A stretch of 64,000 nucleotides of DNA, taken from positions 54,093,346 to 54,157,345 of the forward strand of contig NC_090324.1 of the NCBI RefSeq assembly GCF_040869045.1, written 5' to 3'. The notes beneath the pieces were generated by a model. The model saw nothing but the letters and a program-made list of their open reading frames with translations. It was not told where the DNA came from and did not search any database. Made by a program: the position numbers and the translations under genes. Each line of letters opens with the position of its first letter. The first letter of the stretch is position 1. This document shows positions 34,786 to 46,639 of the stretch, in pieces. This DNA comes from Eurosta solidaginis. Its lineage: Eukaryota; Arthropoda; Insecta; Diptera; Tephritidae.

Positions 34786-36169
34786 ACAGTAATAAAAATG
34801 AAGAGAAGAAAAGTCACAAAGAGAACTTTATAGTATATGAAGCGCTTAATAAATATGAAGTAAAAAGACTAGTCCAGCTAGTTTTCGCTCCTCCGAAATT
34901 ATATTTCAAAATAGGAAAGAAATTTGGAGTGAAATAAATAATGATAATCAAATTGTTGAGGCGAAGAATGACCCAGATCAGTTCTTTACCAGGCTTATGA
35001 AAGAAGCCGGCAATTTAAAAATAAATAAAATACAGTTGTCCTTAGGGGACAAATTGTTTAAGTATACTCGAGTAAACACATTTACAGAGATTGATACCAA
35101 AGTTCTCATAAATTTGACTATTGCATTAACTTCGGAGGTTGTACATGTGACGGAAAATGATAAAATTAAAAAGATTCTTCAAAAATATCACGATGATCCA
35201 TTTAACGGTGGCCACACAGGAAACAAATATACAACTAATAAAATAAGACAAAAATATTACTGGAAAAATATGAAAATGATATAAGAAAAAATATAAAGAA
35301 ATGCGTAAATTGCAATAAAAATACAATTTATAAAAATTAAAAAAAAAAACCAATCATTTTGACTGAAACACCACCGAAGGCGTTCGAAATAGTACAAATA
35401 GATACAATTGGACCTTTACCAAGATCATTAAATGGAAATGAATACGCTGTCACTCTGATATGTGATTTGACTAAATACTTAGTTACAATTCCTGTACAGA
35501 GCAAACATGCAAAAACAGTAGCCAGAGCCACATTCGAAAATTTCATCTTAATTTATGGAAGTATGAAAACAATAATAACAGATATGGGACCTGAATATAA
35601 AAATTGCTTTTTTGAGGAATTATGTAAGCTTCTTACATAAGCACAAAACATCTACGCCTTATCACCACCAAACTTTAAGCACGGTTGAACGTAGCCATAG
35701 AACTTTCAATGAATTGGTGCGATCGTACATATCCATTAACAAAGATGATTGGGACGAGTATCTTAAATATTTTGAATACATTTACAATACAATCCCATCT
35801 ACAGTCCATTGTTATTGCCCATTCGAATTGATCTTTGGTAAAAAACGCCAGACTTACGAATTTTTACAAGAAAATACGGTAAGCCCATTATGCAATTATG
35901 TGTCTTGCGATAAAGAAATTAAATATAGGTTACAAATAGAACAGGATAGAGCCTTTAAATTAGTAAAAGAAGCTAAAGAAATGCAAAAGATTAGTTATGA
36001 AAAAAAAATATGAATAGAAAATATCGATAGTAAAAATAATTACACTTTAATCCTCTCTAGAATAGGAGATAATGATAAACAAAAATTTCCTAGTAACACA
36101 GAAAATAGCGTTATCATAAACAATAAGAAAATAATAATACACAAAAATAGACTTAAAATAATAGAATAA
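34786..36169 (+). pseudogene. Gypsy integrase
   Basis: After the RTE copy, pol resumes. The zinc-binding part has ILQKYHDDPFNGGHTGNKY and the cysteine pair as KKCVNC in another frame. The core shows all three acidic sites: IVQIDTIGPLPRS, IITDMGPEY and LSTVERSHRTFNE. The last is followed by YIYNTIPSTVHCYCPFELIF. Frames change near 35284, 35340 and 35638, with a stop at 36011; the tail continues to 36169 (NNYTLILSRIGDN). It would join element DNA to the chromosome if intact. Confidence 0.85.
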
Positions 36170-36274
36170 GTAAATTTTCAACCTATAAACATAAAATACA
36201 AAATATAGAATTAATTTGTATTTAATTAAATAAAAATAGAATGCTCATGCATTCGCCAAATACATAAGCATTCT

Positions 36275-36287
36275 GAAAAAAGGGAGA
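36275..36287 (+). other. Polypurine tract
   Basis: GAAAAAAGGGAGA touches the LTR start TGTAGGG, as expected for plus-strand priming. Confidence 0.8.
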
Positions 36288-36665
36288 TGTAGGGTAAACA
36301 GCCAACAATTTCAATTCCAAATGAGTAAACCAGTTAATATGCTACCCTGTAACAAAATAAATCCAAATTTTAATCAACACAAAACGAGGCATTTACTAAT
36401 TGTTGCTGACAGCGCAATTCACACGATTTAATACAGATGTGTGTACACCGCTCGACTAAACCAAATTTGCATTTAGGCAAATTTGCTGACATTGCATTTC
36501 TCACAGGCGTCACAACCGAGTTGTATGTAGGTATGTAAGTATGTATAATTAAAGTAAATATGTATGTAAGAATAGATTTAGGATAATTTAGTATAAATAA
36601 GTTAATAATATTTGAAAAAAGATTCATTCATTCATTCACACTTACACTTCACAAATACTCTATTC
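36288..36665 (+). repeat. 3' LTR-G
   Basis: TGTAGGGTAAACAGCC ... CTCTATTCA. Matches 3151-3377 plus 9840-9990. Contains a local duplication around GCAAATTTGC (36466-36485) not found in the other copy. The end is inferred from where the two copies stop matching. Confidence 0.8.
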
Positions 36666-37131
36666 ATTTTTCACTTTTATAGGCCCACTCCCTTTTAAAT
36701 AATCATTAACACCTTTCATTTGATACTCGTATCGTACAAACATATTCTAGAGTCACCCCTGGGCCACCTTTATGGCGATATCTGGAAAAGGCGTCCACCT
36801 CTAGTACTAAGGCCCACTCCCTTTTAAAATACTCATTAACACCATTCATTTCATACCCATATCGTACAAACACATTCTAGAGTCACCCCTGGTCCACCTT
36901 TATGGCGATATCCCGAAATTATGTCCATCTATAGAACTATGACCCACTCCCTTTGAAAATACTCTTTAATACCTTCCATTTGATACCCAAGTCATACAAA
37001 CACATTCCAGGGTTACCCTATGTTCATTTTCCTACATGGTGATTTTCCATTATTTTGGCTCCAAAGTTCTCAGCTGAGTACGCAATGTTCGGTTACACCC
37101 GAACTTAGCCTTCCTTACTTCTTCCTTTTGA
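36666..37131 (-). repeat. TACTCAG element, 5' end with short array (minus)
   Basis: About 2.6 of the 129-bp units, starting at AGGCCCACTCCC, then the element's outer end read in reverse: CTCAGCTGAGTACGC and the hairpin GTTCGGTTACACCCGAAC to about 37130. The unique right part is absent. Confidence 0.85.
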
Positions 37132-37139
37132 ATTCAAAA

Positions 37140-37788
37140 TATCTGCTGGTTGCTTCCCCTTCTTAGCCATGGTCAAAGGAATTTTGGGATTAGGTGATGC
37201 GTCGATTAGAATTTTTGAAGGTGTTTCTTATTCTACCTCAACACCGCTTCCTAAAATCTCTGCTATTGTAGAATTACCAATATCATCAATACTAATGTCC
37301 TCTAAAATATCGGAATCCATCAAGAGGCTAGGATATTATCTGTCAATTGGAGTACGTATCGGATTTGGCTGTGTCTTATTTTGTACATGTCCGCAAATAT
37401 TTTCTTTTTGATTAGTCAGCTCTAGTCGGCCAACTACAGAAGCAAAAACCTGAGGTGTTTGTATTCTTTGAACGGCCGCATGGGTCTCATGCGAAGTGTC
37501 AGGATTTTGACTACCCAGTGCAGTATCTGATATCAGAAATGTAGTATCTGGCAATGCATTTCGGTCAACTGGGTAAATTCCACTACCTCTAAAGCCACTT
37601 CGATTATTTGCAGGGATAGCAGCGCGAATCCAAGCGTTATGTATAAGCCTTCCAACATTGTAGCGGCTGATCTTTTATTTGGATTCAAGTGCATGAATTG
37701 ACTACTTGAAATACGTTTTAAGTGGTTCAAATACCGACTTGTCTAAAGGCTGTAAGGCTGAAATTGTGTGACTTGGCAAACACAATAA
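37140..37788 (-). pseudogene. pogo/Tigger-type (DDE_1) transposase carboxy-terminal relic
   Basis: On the minus strand the translation begins LCLPSHTISALQPLDKSVFE, the classic segment after the last catalytic acid of pogo-like transposases. Then comes YNVGRLIHNAWIRAAIPANN, GFRGSGIYPVDRNALPD and a Ser/Thr/Asp-rich tail with DILEDISIDDIGNST. At least two frameshifts and stops. The catalytic core and DNA-binding half are not in the window next to it. Non-functional. Confidence 0.75.
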
Positions 37789-38740
37789 AATTATATATAA
37801 AATATATAAAAAATATGTCAGACTCTAAAAATATTACAAAAATATATTCTTACTCCATATGTGATATTTTGAGGGATAGATGCCCTTTGGGGCATTAGTT
37901 CTACTCCTATTTTCTATACCTAGAAAAATCAGGGCAACTATCCTTTTTGATATGGATAGATGCACACGTATTTTTAAAATATATTATAAACAAAAACACG
38001 TCTATTTACACCTGTATGCAATGACCACGCAAAATACAAACCTTTACAACTTTTACGTGTTTTTAACCTTCGCCGCGACAATAATATCGCACATAAACTA
38101 AACGCGTATTCACTGCACGAATGCCCTTCGGTAACTAAAATGCGGGTGAACTACGGTTTCTACCTATGTAAGTATCCTTAGGTATGAGTTGGTTAAATTA
38201 GGTTTTTCGAATATGGTGCATCTATCTTGGTGGGGCACTATTCCGATTTTATACTACAATCAATGGCCAGGCTGTTTCGCATATTTAGCATAAAAGTTAT
38301 ATGAATCGATTATTATGGATCAGCGGCAGTGCATAGGCATATTTTTGTTAACAAATATTCTTTTATTTGTTTATAATTAATATAAAAAGGTTGCTGCAAA
38401 TTCGAACAATCTCTCCAAATATCGAGATTTATTTTCTTGCCCAAAAGCATATCATTTAGAGGATCGGAAAATTTGTATGCCGTCTTTCCTAAATTCAAAT
38501 ACTCAAACCGATTATGTAAGCGCTCTAATTCGAAATTCAAAGACACATACCTATAAAACCCAAATAGTTTTGTATTAGTAAACAGATAAAAACCTACGCA
38601 TCTCAATAGCATAAATATCACTAAGATAAATTAACTCACATTACGTTATCATGTACACAGGAATATGAAGACATGTAAAAAATTTTCAAGAACCAATGTA
38701 ATCTCTAAAGAAATAAATATTATCAATAACGCATAGAAAT
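37789..38740. other. AT-rich stretch without recognised features
   Basis: Mostly AT-rich. An open stretch at 38313-38621 on the minus strand (102 codons, ERLHNRFEYLNLGKTAYKF) has no recognisable domain and I do not call it a gene. Confidence 0.5.
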
Positions 38741-39394
38741 AGTATAAATAGATGTAAGACTAAAAATGAAGACAGTTCTGAAAATAAACGAAGTCTGAAA
38801 AGAGCTCTTTCTCATAAATATATATATTTTATTTCAACTTCCTACTCGGACTCATAACTGGGGCTCAACCAAACCTTTAAGCCATTACTATCCATTAAAG
38901 AAAAGGATAGGAAAAAATTCTACGGGAAGAAGGATTTCCAGCACCAGATCTTTTAAAAAGGTGCTTTTAATTCAAAAAACATTTTAAATTCCTCGAGAAT
39001 TGGAAAAAAATAACGGATAAATCTTGATATATAGATAAAACATTCAAGCAACGCATCCTGATACCAGCAGACAGCACATTACACTGGATTCGCGGAGAAA
39101 GCGACAAGTAAGCTTCATTATGCCGCGCCCATCGTTGGATATAACCCCGAATTGACAACACCAGAGATCGCAAGCCTGAGAGCACAAGCCTCGCTCTGAC
39201 CACAAGACTCACTGAAATCCAACAGAGAAAAAGTTCCGTCGCAACATCTAACATCACAGTTAACAACCAATACCTAGCCGGCGACAAGAACCAATATGGA
39301 TCATGGAGGAAAAGGGCCTGAACTCACTTGGAAAATATAAAGAATTACTCTACGACACCCACGTACTACACGGAACTCTCTATTATACATTCGA
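38741..39394 (+). other. Possible LTR end, primer site and gag leader of an unassigned LTR element
   Basis: A TATAAATAG-like box (near 38741) and AATAAA (near 38783) precede CTCGGACTCATAAC, followed by TGGGGCTCAACC, which could be a primer-binding site (38863). Downstream MPRPSLDIT and LTRLTEIQQRKSSV look like fragments of a Gag amino terminus, with stops. No second LTR found. Tentative. Confidence 0.3.
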
Positions 39395-39784
39395 AAGTTA
39401 TTTATTTATTTATTTCTTCGTACCGCTTTTACTAAGCCTAGCTTATACATATATATAGTAATTAATATATAATATGATTTAAGTTATTTATGTGAACCTA
39501 TTGACTGCCCAAATGAAGTGAGACGAACATCAACGCAAGGATTGTACCAGTTGTATCTAACGCTGTTAACGTATTTAAAGTGCGAAGGCAACATCTTAAC
39601 GGCGATGCACTTATTAGGTTGAGTGATGCGTTACAGTATGAGCTTCGGCTACTTTTTGTATACGTGGGAAAGCTTCCTAATGCCAGCGTAGAGTACTCGG
39701 GATGTATGCAATGCTATTGGTGATTCGAGAGTTTGCCCACCTTGGACTAGATGGGCAGTGTTCTACAGTAATTGTTCAATTTGT
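39395..39784 (-). repeat. Possible LINE 3' end fragment
   Basis: Begins on the plus strand with TTATTTATTTATTTATTTCTTC, which is an AAAT-type tail in reverse, like the tail of the LINE at 5316. No coding motif is visible in the remaining bases. Confidence 0.35.
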
Positions 39785-40787
39785 TGTTATGTAGCTGGCT
39801 TTCAGCGGTACGACAGAGGTGGCGTGTGGCATGATGGCAAGCCCCTGCTAGCTCGTCGGATGAGATGGGGTTTTGCGCACCAGCCTTACCAACAACTACG
39901 CTAACAAAAAAAATAGAGTTCATGTCTAAGTGCTAAAAAGAAAAGGGGAAAGCTGAAAGAGATACAACAGACCGTAAGGGGAACAGAGAGAGAAAAGAGG
40001 GGAAAAGCAAAAAAGGGGGGAAAAGGAGAGGCCTGTTTAGTCAGGTGGAGTCTACCCACCTTCTTCGCGTATCTTACGCGAAGCCATTGGCGACGTGCTG
40101 ACTTCTCTAATTTTAAGGCGCCACAAGGCTGACTCAAGTCTTTCTGTCTACCAGTCTATTAGGCCATCACCCCCACGTCCCCTCTTAAGCCCAGAGCAAC
40201 ACCCATACCAAAGATCCTAAAATCAGCCTTCCATTGCAGTGGTCAACAAAAAGTTCGACTCCTAAAATTCCAACTCGTTATAAACATATCTTTATTTATA
40301 AATTTTAAAGCTAAACCTATCGCCTAATAAGTATGATTCCTCATGTATTTTCACAAGAAAAAAAGGAAATTTATCAAAGCTTAAATTCGAACAATTCCGT
40401 AATATAACCATTCCAAAATATACATTACTACAAAAAAAAAAAAACAAAAATAAAAAAAGGAAAAAATTTGAAAATTAGCCGCAATAAAATATGCAATCAA
40501 AAACTTTAACAACCGATACACCGATATACAAGAAAAAAACCATATGTGACCCGGCCTATGAAAAGATGTGGCCTATGACTCAAAAAGAGATTGTGAGAAA
40601 CAGCTGTTAAAGATAAACAATGCATTTCTTCAGTCTCTTAGTAGTATTCTTTTTTTTTTTTTGAGTCAAAAGCCACGTTTCTTATATCATCAATTTACAT
40701 ACACATGTCTTTGCCTACTCATAAAAATACCATTTACCGCCTAAGGAAAGGTTCAATGAAGATTTTACATGTCGCCGCGATCACTCA
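39785..40787 (-). repeat. LTR-H, copy 1
   Basis: Plus-strand TGTTATGTAGCTGGCTTTCAG to GCGATCACTCA. Homologous over its length to 58019-59566. On the minus strand it reads TGAGTGATCGCGG...CATAACA (TG...CA). No internal domain adjoins it, so it is probably a solo LTR, but no target duplication is evident. Contains the palindrome-forming GTGACCCGGCCTATGAAAAG at about 40545, with a decayed partner near 40665. Confidence 0.65.
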
Positions 40788-40885
40788 CTGGCTATAGCGG
40801 GCGGCGAGTGAGTAAGCTACACAAAAAAAAAAACCCAGAGTTCAACGCAAAAAATGTGAGTGAACAAAAAAAAATATATATAGAA

Positions 40886-43835
40886 AAACAAGAAAGGAAG
40901 GTTAAGTTTGGGTGTAACCGAACATTACATACTCAGTTGAGAGCTATGGTGACAACATAAGGGAAAATAACCATGTAGGAAAATGAACCGAGGGAAACCC
41001 TGGAATGTGTTTGTATGACATGTGTATCAAATGAAAGGCATTAAAGAGTATTTTCTGAGGGAGTCTGCCATAGTTCTATAGGTGGACGCTATTTAGGGAT
41101 ATCGCCATAAAGGTGGATCAGGGTTGACTTTAGAATTTGTTTGTACGATTTGGGTATCAAATGAAAGGGGTTAATGAAGATTTTAAAAGGGAGTGGGCCT
41201 TAGTTCTATAGGTGGACGCCTTTTCGAGATATCGTCATAAAGGTGGACCAGGGGTGACTCTAGAATGCGTTTGTACAATAAGGGTATCAAACGAAAGGTG
41301 TTAATGAGTATTTCAAAAGGGCGTGGGGTTTAGTTCTACAGGTGGACGCCTTTTCGAGATAGCGCCATAAAGGTGGACCAGGGGTGACTCTAGAATATGT
41401 TTGTATGATATGGGGATCAAATTAAATGTATTAATGAAGGTTTTAAAAGGGAGTGTTGGTAGTTGTATAGGTGGTCGCCTTTTCGAGATATCGCCATAAA
41501 GGTGGACCAGGGGTGACTCTAGAATGCGTTTGTACAATATGGGTATCAAACGAAAGGTGTTAATGAGTATTTTAAAAGGGCGTGGGGCTTAGTTCTATAG
41601 GTGGACGCCTTTTCGAGATATCGCCATAAAGGTGGACCAGGGGTGACTCTAGAATGTGTTTGTACGATATGGGTATCAAATTAAAGGTATTAATGAGGGT
41701 TTTAAAAGGGAGTAGTGGTAGTTGTATAGGTGGTCGCCATTTCGAGACATCGCCATAAAGGTGGACCAGGGGTGACTCTAGAATGTGTGTGTACGATATG
41801 GGTATCAAATTAAAGGTATTAAAGAGGCGTTTAAAAGGGAGTGGCGGTAGTTGTATATGTGAAGACGTTTTCCAGATATCGACCAAAATGTGGACCAGGG
41901 TAACCCAGAACATCATCTGTTGGATACCGCTAATTTATTTATATATGTAATACCTGCCAAAATTTCAAGGGTTTTTTATTTCGCCCTGCAGGACTTTTTC
42001 ATTTCATTCTACTTAATATGGTAGGTGTCACACCCATTTTACAAAGTTTTTTTCTAAAGTTATATTTTGTGTCAATAAACTAATCCAAATACCATGTTTC
42101 ATCCCTTTTTTCGTATTTGGTATAGAATTATGGCATTTTTTCGTTTTTCGTAATTTTCGATATCGAAAGAGTGGGCGTGGTCATAGTCCGATTTCGGCCA
42201 ATAAAAAGTGAGTTTAGATAAGTACGTGTATTGAGTTTACTAAAGATATATCGATTTTTGCTCAAGTTAACGTGTTAACGGCCGAGCGGAAGGACAGACG
42301 GCCGACTGTGTATAAAAACTGGGCGTGGTTTCAACCGATTTCGCCCTTTTTCACAGAAATAAGTTATCGTCCCAGAATCTAAGCCCCTATCAAATTTCAC
42401 AAGGATTGGTAAATTTTTGTTCGACTTATGGCATTAAAAGTATCCTATACAAATTAAATAAAAAAGGGCGGAGCCACGCCCATTTTAAAATTTTCTTTTA
42501 TTTTTGCATTTTGTTTCACCATATCATTACTGGAGTTGAATGTTGGCATAATTTACTTATATACTGTCAAGATATTAAATTTTTTGTTAAAATTTTACTT
42601 AAAAAATTTTTTTTTTTAAAGTGGGCGTGGTCGTTCTCCGATTTTGCTAATTCTTATTAAGCATACATATAGTAATAGGAGTAACGTTCCTGCCAAATTT
42701 CATCATGATATCTTCAACGACTACCAAATTACAGCTTGTAAAACTTTTAAATTACCTTCTTTTAAAAGTGGGGGTTGCCACGCCCATTGTCAAAAAGTTT
42801 TTTTTTTAAGTTATATTTTGCGTCAAGTAACCAATCCAATTACCATGTTTCATCCCTTTTTTCGTATTTGGTATAGAATTATGGAATTTTTTCATTTTTC
42901 GTAATTTTCGATATCGAAAAAGTGGGAATGGTCATAGTCGGATTTCGTTTATTTTTTATACCAATACAAAGTGAGCTCAGATAAGTGCGCGAACTGAGTT
43001 AAGTAAAGATATATCGATTTTAGCTCAAGTTATCGTGTTAACGGCCGAGCGGAAGGACAGAAGGTTGACTGTGTATAAAAACTGGGCGTGGCTTCAACCG
43101 ATTTCTCCCTTTTTCGCAGAAAACAGTTATCGTCCTAGAGTCTAAGCCCCTACAATATTTCACAAGGATTGGTAAATTTTTGTTCGACCCATGGCATTAA
43201 AAGTATCCTAGAAAATTAAATTAAAAAGGGCGGAGCCACGCCCATTTTGAAATTTTCTTTTATTTTTGTATTTTGTTGCACCATATCATTACTGGAGTTG
43301 AATGTTGGCATAATTTACTTATATACTGTAAAGATATTAAATTTTTTGTTAAAATTTGACTTAAAAAAATTTTTTTTTTCATAAGTCAGCGTCGTCGTTC
43401 TCCGATTTTGTTAATTTTTACTAGGCATACATATAGTAATAGGAGTAACGTTCCTGCCAAATTTCATCATGATATCTACAACGACTGCCAAATTACAGCT
43501 TGCAAAATTTTAAATTACCTTCTTTTAAAAGTGGGCGTTGCCACGCCCATTGTCCAAAATTTTACAAATTTTCTATTCTGCGTCATAAGTTCAAATCACC
43601 TACCAAATTTCATCGCTTTATTCGTCTTTGGTAATGAATTATCGCACTTTTTCGGTTTTTCGAAATTTTCGATATCGAAAAAGTGGGCGTGGTTATAGTC
43701 CGATGTTGTTCATTTTAAATAGCGATCTGAGATGAGTGCTCAGGAACCTACATACCAAATTTCATCAAGATACCTCAAAATTTACTCAATTTATCGTGTT
43801 ATAGGGCAGACGGACGGACGGACGGAATGAATATA
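40886..43835 (+). repeat. TACTCAG element, copy 3, chimeric
   Basis: Starts AAGAAAGGAAGGTTAAGTTT with the GTGTAACCGAAC hairpin arm, then about seven 129-bp units (to 41900), then the unique part. The unique part contains a second, slightly different copy of about 760 bp of itself: 42035-42790 is followed by 42797-43560. The second copy resembles 11065-11830 of the element at 9987. It ends in GGACGGACGGACGGA without the usual right terminus. Confidence 0.85.
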
Positions 43836-45365
43836 CGCTAAGTATGTGAAAAACTATTGACAAAGATCAATAAAACAAAGAAAAATAGATGTCTTATCCA
43901 ACAAAACTTAGAAATAATGCAAGAATATTTCAACATTAACATTAATAATAATAACGAAAAAAAGAAGGTGGCGCAAATTATTGATGAAATTCATAACAAA
44001 AAGAAAATTCAAATAAAAAAACGTGTGATCAAATGCCCTTTTATGCCCTCCTTGGGCGTTCGATGTTGGCGGCGTCGGCGATGGTGACGTCGCTGTGTTG
44101 CTGCTGCCGTTAGCGCTTCTTGACGTTGCGTGGGTACTGGCGGCGTCGCTGTCATCGCTGCTGCTGTCTACCGCCCACAGTCGGTCGCTTTGGTCGATCC
44201 TCTCTCTTTCGCTCTCTATCTCTCCCTTCTCCGACCTTTACTTATCGGGCGTCCCAATAATCCGCCGTACCTACGATCGTTCTTGGTAGCTATGTATGCG
44301 GGTAAGTATTCTAGCCCGTTTCCTTCGTCCCGCCATAGAACTCGGTGGCAGGATGTTGAAAGGGGTTTTCTCTTTCTTCTCTGGGTTTGCGGTTTATTTA
44401 AATTGAATTGCCGCTAAAACGGTCCAAACGTGCCAGTATTTTTCGCATAAAAAATATTTTTTTTGTTTTACCAACTTTCACACGCGACTTTTCCGCAGCA
44501 CGATCACGCACAGCTGAGACAACTTCTGAGTTTCGGTTAGATTTTCACACACCCGTATCTAAACGGAATTCCCTATATTTCACTCAAACATACCACACAC
44601 ATATACGTTCTTTGATTTCGTTTTTTTTTTCCACACATACACCCATGCATGCGCTTTCGTTTCATCTCACGTACATGCCCACGCATGCACATAGTAGCAT
44701 CCTTCCACTAATATTGCGCAATACGTCTAGTTACCGGAATTAAGATACTTTTGCATAGAATACATATGGTTTGGTTGCTGGTGAAGTTTTTGCCTTCAAG
44801 GCTGGCGTAACAGACTCGCATCCGCCGATGGGGCCTACTACATGGAGCGTGTGCGTAAAAAAGTTTCATACGCCACCTTTCCATTTTGTCTTCTCTAGCA
44901 GCTCAATGAGTGGCCTCGACCCACGCCTCAATGCCGGGCAAGTAAAAACGTCTAAATAATGCAAGTGTATACCTATTACTATATCACAGAACCACTTTTG
45001 GTCCTAAGTATATAATTACTAAAATATCACGATGTTTAAAAAAAAAAACTAAGTAGTCAATATTTGTTAGGGTAAATATCACAGATAGGATTAAGGTCAG
45101 AGAAAGCAATAAAAATATCACAGTGGGCTATGTATAAATAGTAAATAATCAAAAATCAAAACTAGATAATATAGAATAAATAATTGCAACAATAATTCAA
45201 AGCGGGTATAATAATCACTAAATGGTCAGGTAGGTGTGTCCATATAAAATAAAATCACTGCGTTTAAAAAACTTAATACTAAATTAATAAGGAACAAGGT
45301 TGTCAGATAAGTCCATAAATAATTACATCAGGCGTGCTAATAAATAGGTATAAATAAACAAATAT
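43836..45365. other. Unassigned DNA with a GC-rich patch
   Basis: 43836-44030 is A-rich. 44035-44300 is GC-rich with repeated GGCGTCG and CTGCTG, then CTCTCTCTTTCGCTCTC. 44300-44760 has CACACATACAC runs. 44960-45365 is AT-rich. Open stretches such as 44408-44743 are low-complexity and show no domain. Could be 5' UTR of an unrecognised element. Confidence 0.45.
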
Positions 45366-46575
45366 TGTATGATTTTTAATAATCGGGGATTGCCCATATT
45401 GCTTTTTTAAATGTATGAAAACATTTTTTATTTGAAGCAATTTTTTAATTTTATAATTTATTTAATAATTTGGGAAAAATTTAAACAACGTGACATCAGG
45501 ACGGACAAGGCGACAGCTGTTTCGATTATACCTTGTAAATGTCTTCAAAGCCTTTTCTCCCGGGAGTGGGAGTCGAACTCGCACCCCTACGATAGTTGAA
45601 ATGGTTGTAAACGCATTCAGCTACGTCATGCCTGTTGTGAAGTCTTTCCCAATTGCCTTCTTTTTGCATATTTTAATCTTTTACACATTGCATACTTCGT
45701 ATGCAATTATTTGTTAAAGCTATGCTTGGTACGGCGGTTTTCAAAGAAACTTTGGTTTTTGTTGCTATTTTCGTTCTATTTATAGAACTACAACGATTAA
45801 CCAATTTTGTCTGTTTGTATGATTTTTAATAATCGGGGATTGCCCATATTGCTTTTTTAAATGTATGAAAACATTTTTTATTTGAAGCAATTTTTTAATT
45901 TTATAATTTATTTAATAATTTGGGAAAAATTTAAACAACGTGACATCAGGACGGACAAGGCGACAGCTGTTTCGATTATACCTTGTAAATCTCTTCAAAG
46001 CCTTTTCTCCCGGGAGTGGGATTCGAACTCGCACCCCTACGATAGTTGAAATGGTTGTAAACGCATTCAGCTACGTCATGCCTGTTGTGAAGTCTTTCCC
46101 AATTGCCTTCTTTTTGCATATTTTAATATTTTACACATTGCATACTTCGTATGCAATTATGTGTTAAAGCTATGCTTGGTACGGCGGTTTTCAAAGAAAC
46201 TTTGGTTTTTGTTGCTGTTTTCGTTCTATTTATAGAACTACAACGATTAACCAATTTTGTCTGGATTTTTAATAATCGGGGATTGCCCATATTGAAAACC
46301 GCCGTACCAAGCATAGCTTTAACACATAATTGCATACGAAGTATGCAATGTGTAAAAGATTAAAATATGCAAAAAGAAGGCAATTGGGAAAGACTTCACA
46401 ACAGGCATGACGTAGCTGAATGCGTTTACAACCATTTCAACTATCGTAGGGGTGCGAGTTCGACTCCCACTCCCGGGAGAAAAGGCTTTGAAGAGATTTA
46501 CAAGGTATAATCGAAACAGCTGTCGCCTTGTCCGTCCTGATGTCACGTTGTTTAAATTTTTCCCAAATTATTAAA
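45366..46575. repeat. tRNA-headed repeat: two direct copies and one inverted copy
   Basis: A 450-bp unit at 45366-45815 is repeated head-to-tail at 45816-46262 with few changes. A third copy starts (GGATTTTTAATAATCGGGGA, 46262) but at about 46293 switches to the reverse complement and runs to 46575. The last two copies form an inverted repeat with arms of about 270 bp around a 100-bp spacer. Each unit carries a tRNA-like segment with RNA polymerase III boxes on one strand (minus in the first two, plus in the third). Confidence 0.88.
46404..46477 (+). other. tRNA-derived pol III head of the repeat (also 45541-45614 and 45991-46064, minus)
   Basis: GGCATGACGTAGCTGAATGCG contains an A-box-like TAGCTGAATGCG, and GCGAGTTCGACTCCCAC contains a B box (GTTCGANTCC). 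Spacing of about 40 bases is tRNA-like, but no consistent cloverleaf or anticodon was found, so this is a SINE head and not a tRNA gene. Confidence 0.65.
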
Positions 46576-46639
46576 TAAACAAATATTAGTTAAACATTAT
46601 TCACACACAACAACAGTTAATATTTAACATTTAACATAT

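Larger units (their letters stand above)
30597..36665 (+). mobile_element. Ty3/Gypsy element, right portion with 3' LTR-G
   Basis: Carries gag tail, protease, RT, remnants of RNase H, integrase, a polypurine tract (AAAAAAGGGAGA) and one LTR-G (36288-36665). Interrupted by a 239-bp inverted-repeat element and by an RTE LINE. Many stops and frame breaks make it defective. It is the same family as the gag fragments at 1444 and 12226. The integrase style is Gypsy without a visible chromodomain; I do not name a family. Confidence 0.85.

Noticed and set aside
41572..41916. A 114-codon ORF on the minus strand with repeated LESPLVHLYGD
   Set aside because: It is the 129-bp satellite read in an open frame; the same peptide appears in every array, and there is no start, domain or conservation evidence.
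46404..46477. A possible tRNA gene
   Set aside because: A and B boxes are present but no cloverleaf with a credible acceptor stem and anticodon; the copies are embedded in a repeated unit, so it is a SINE head.
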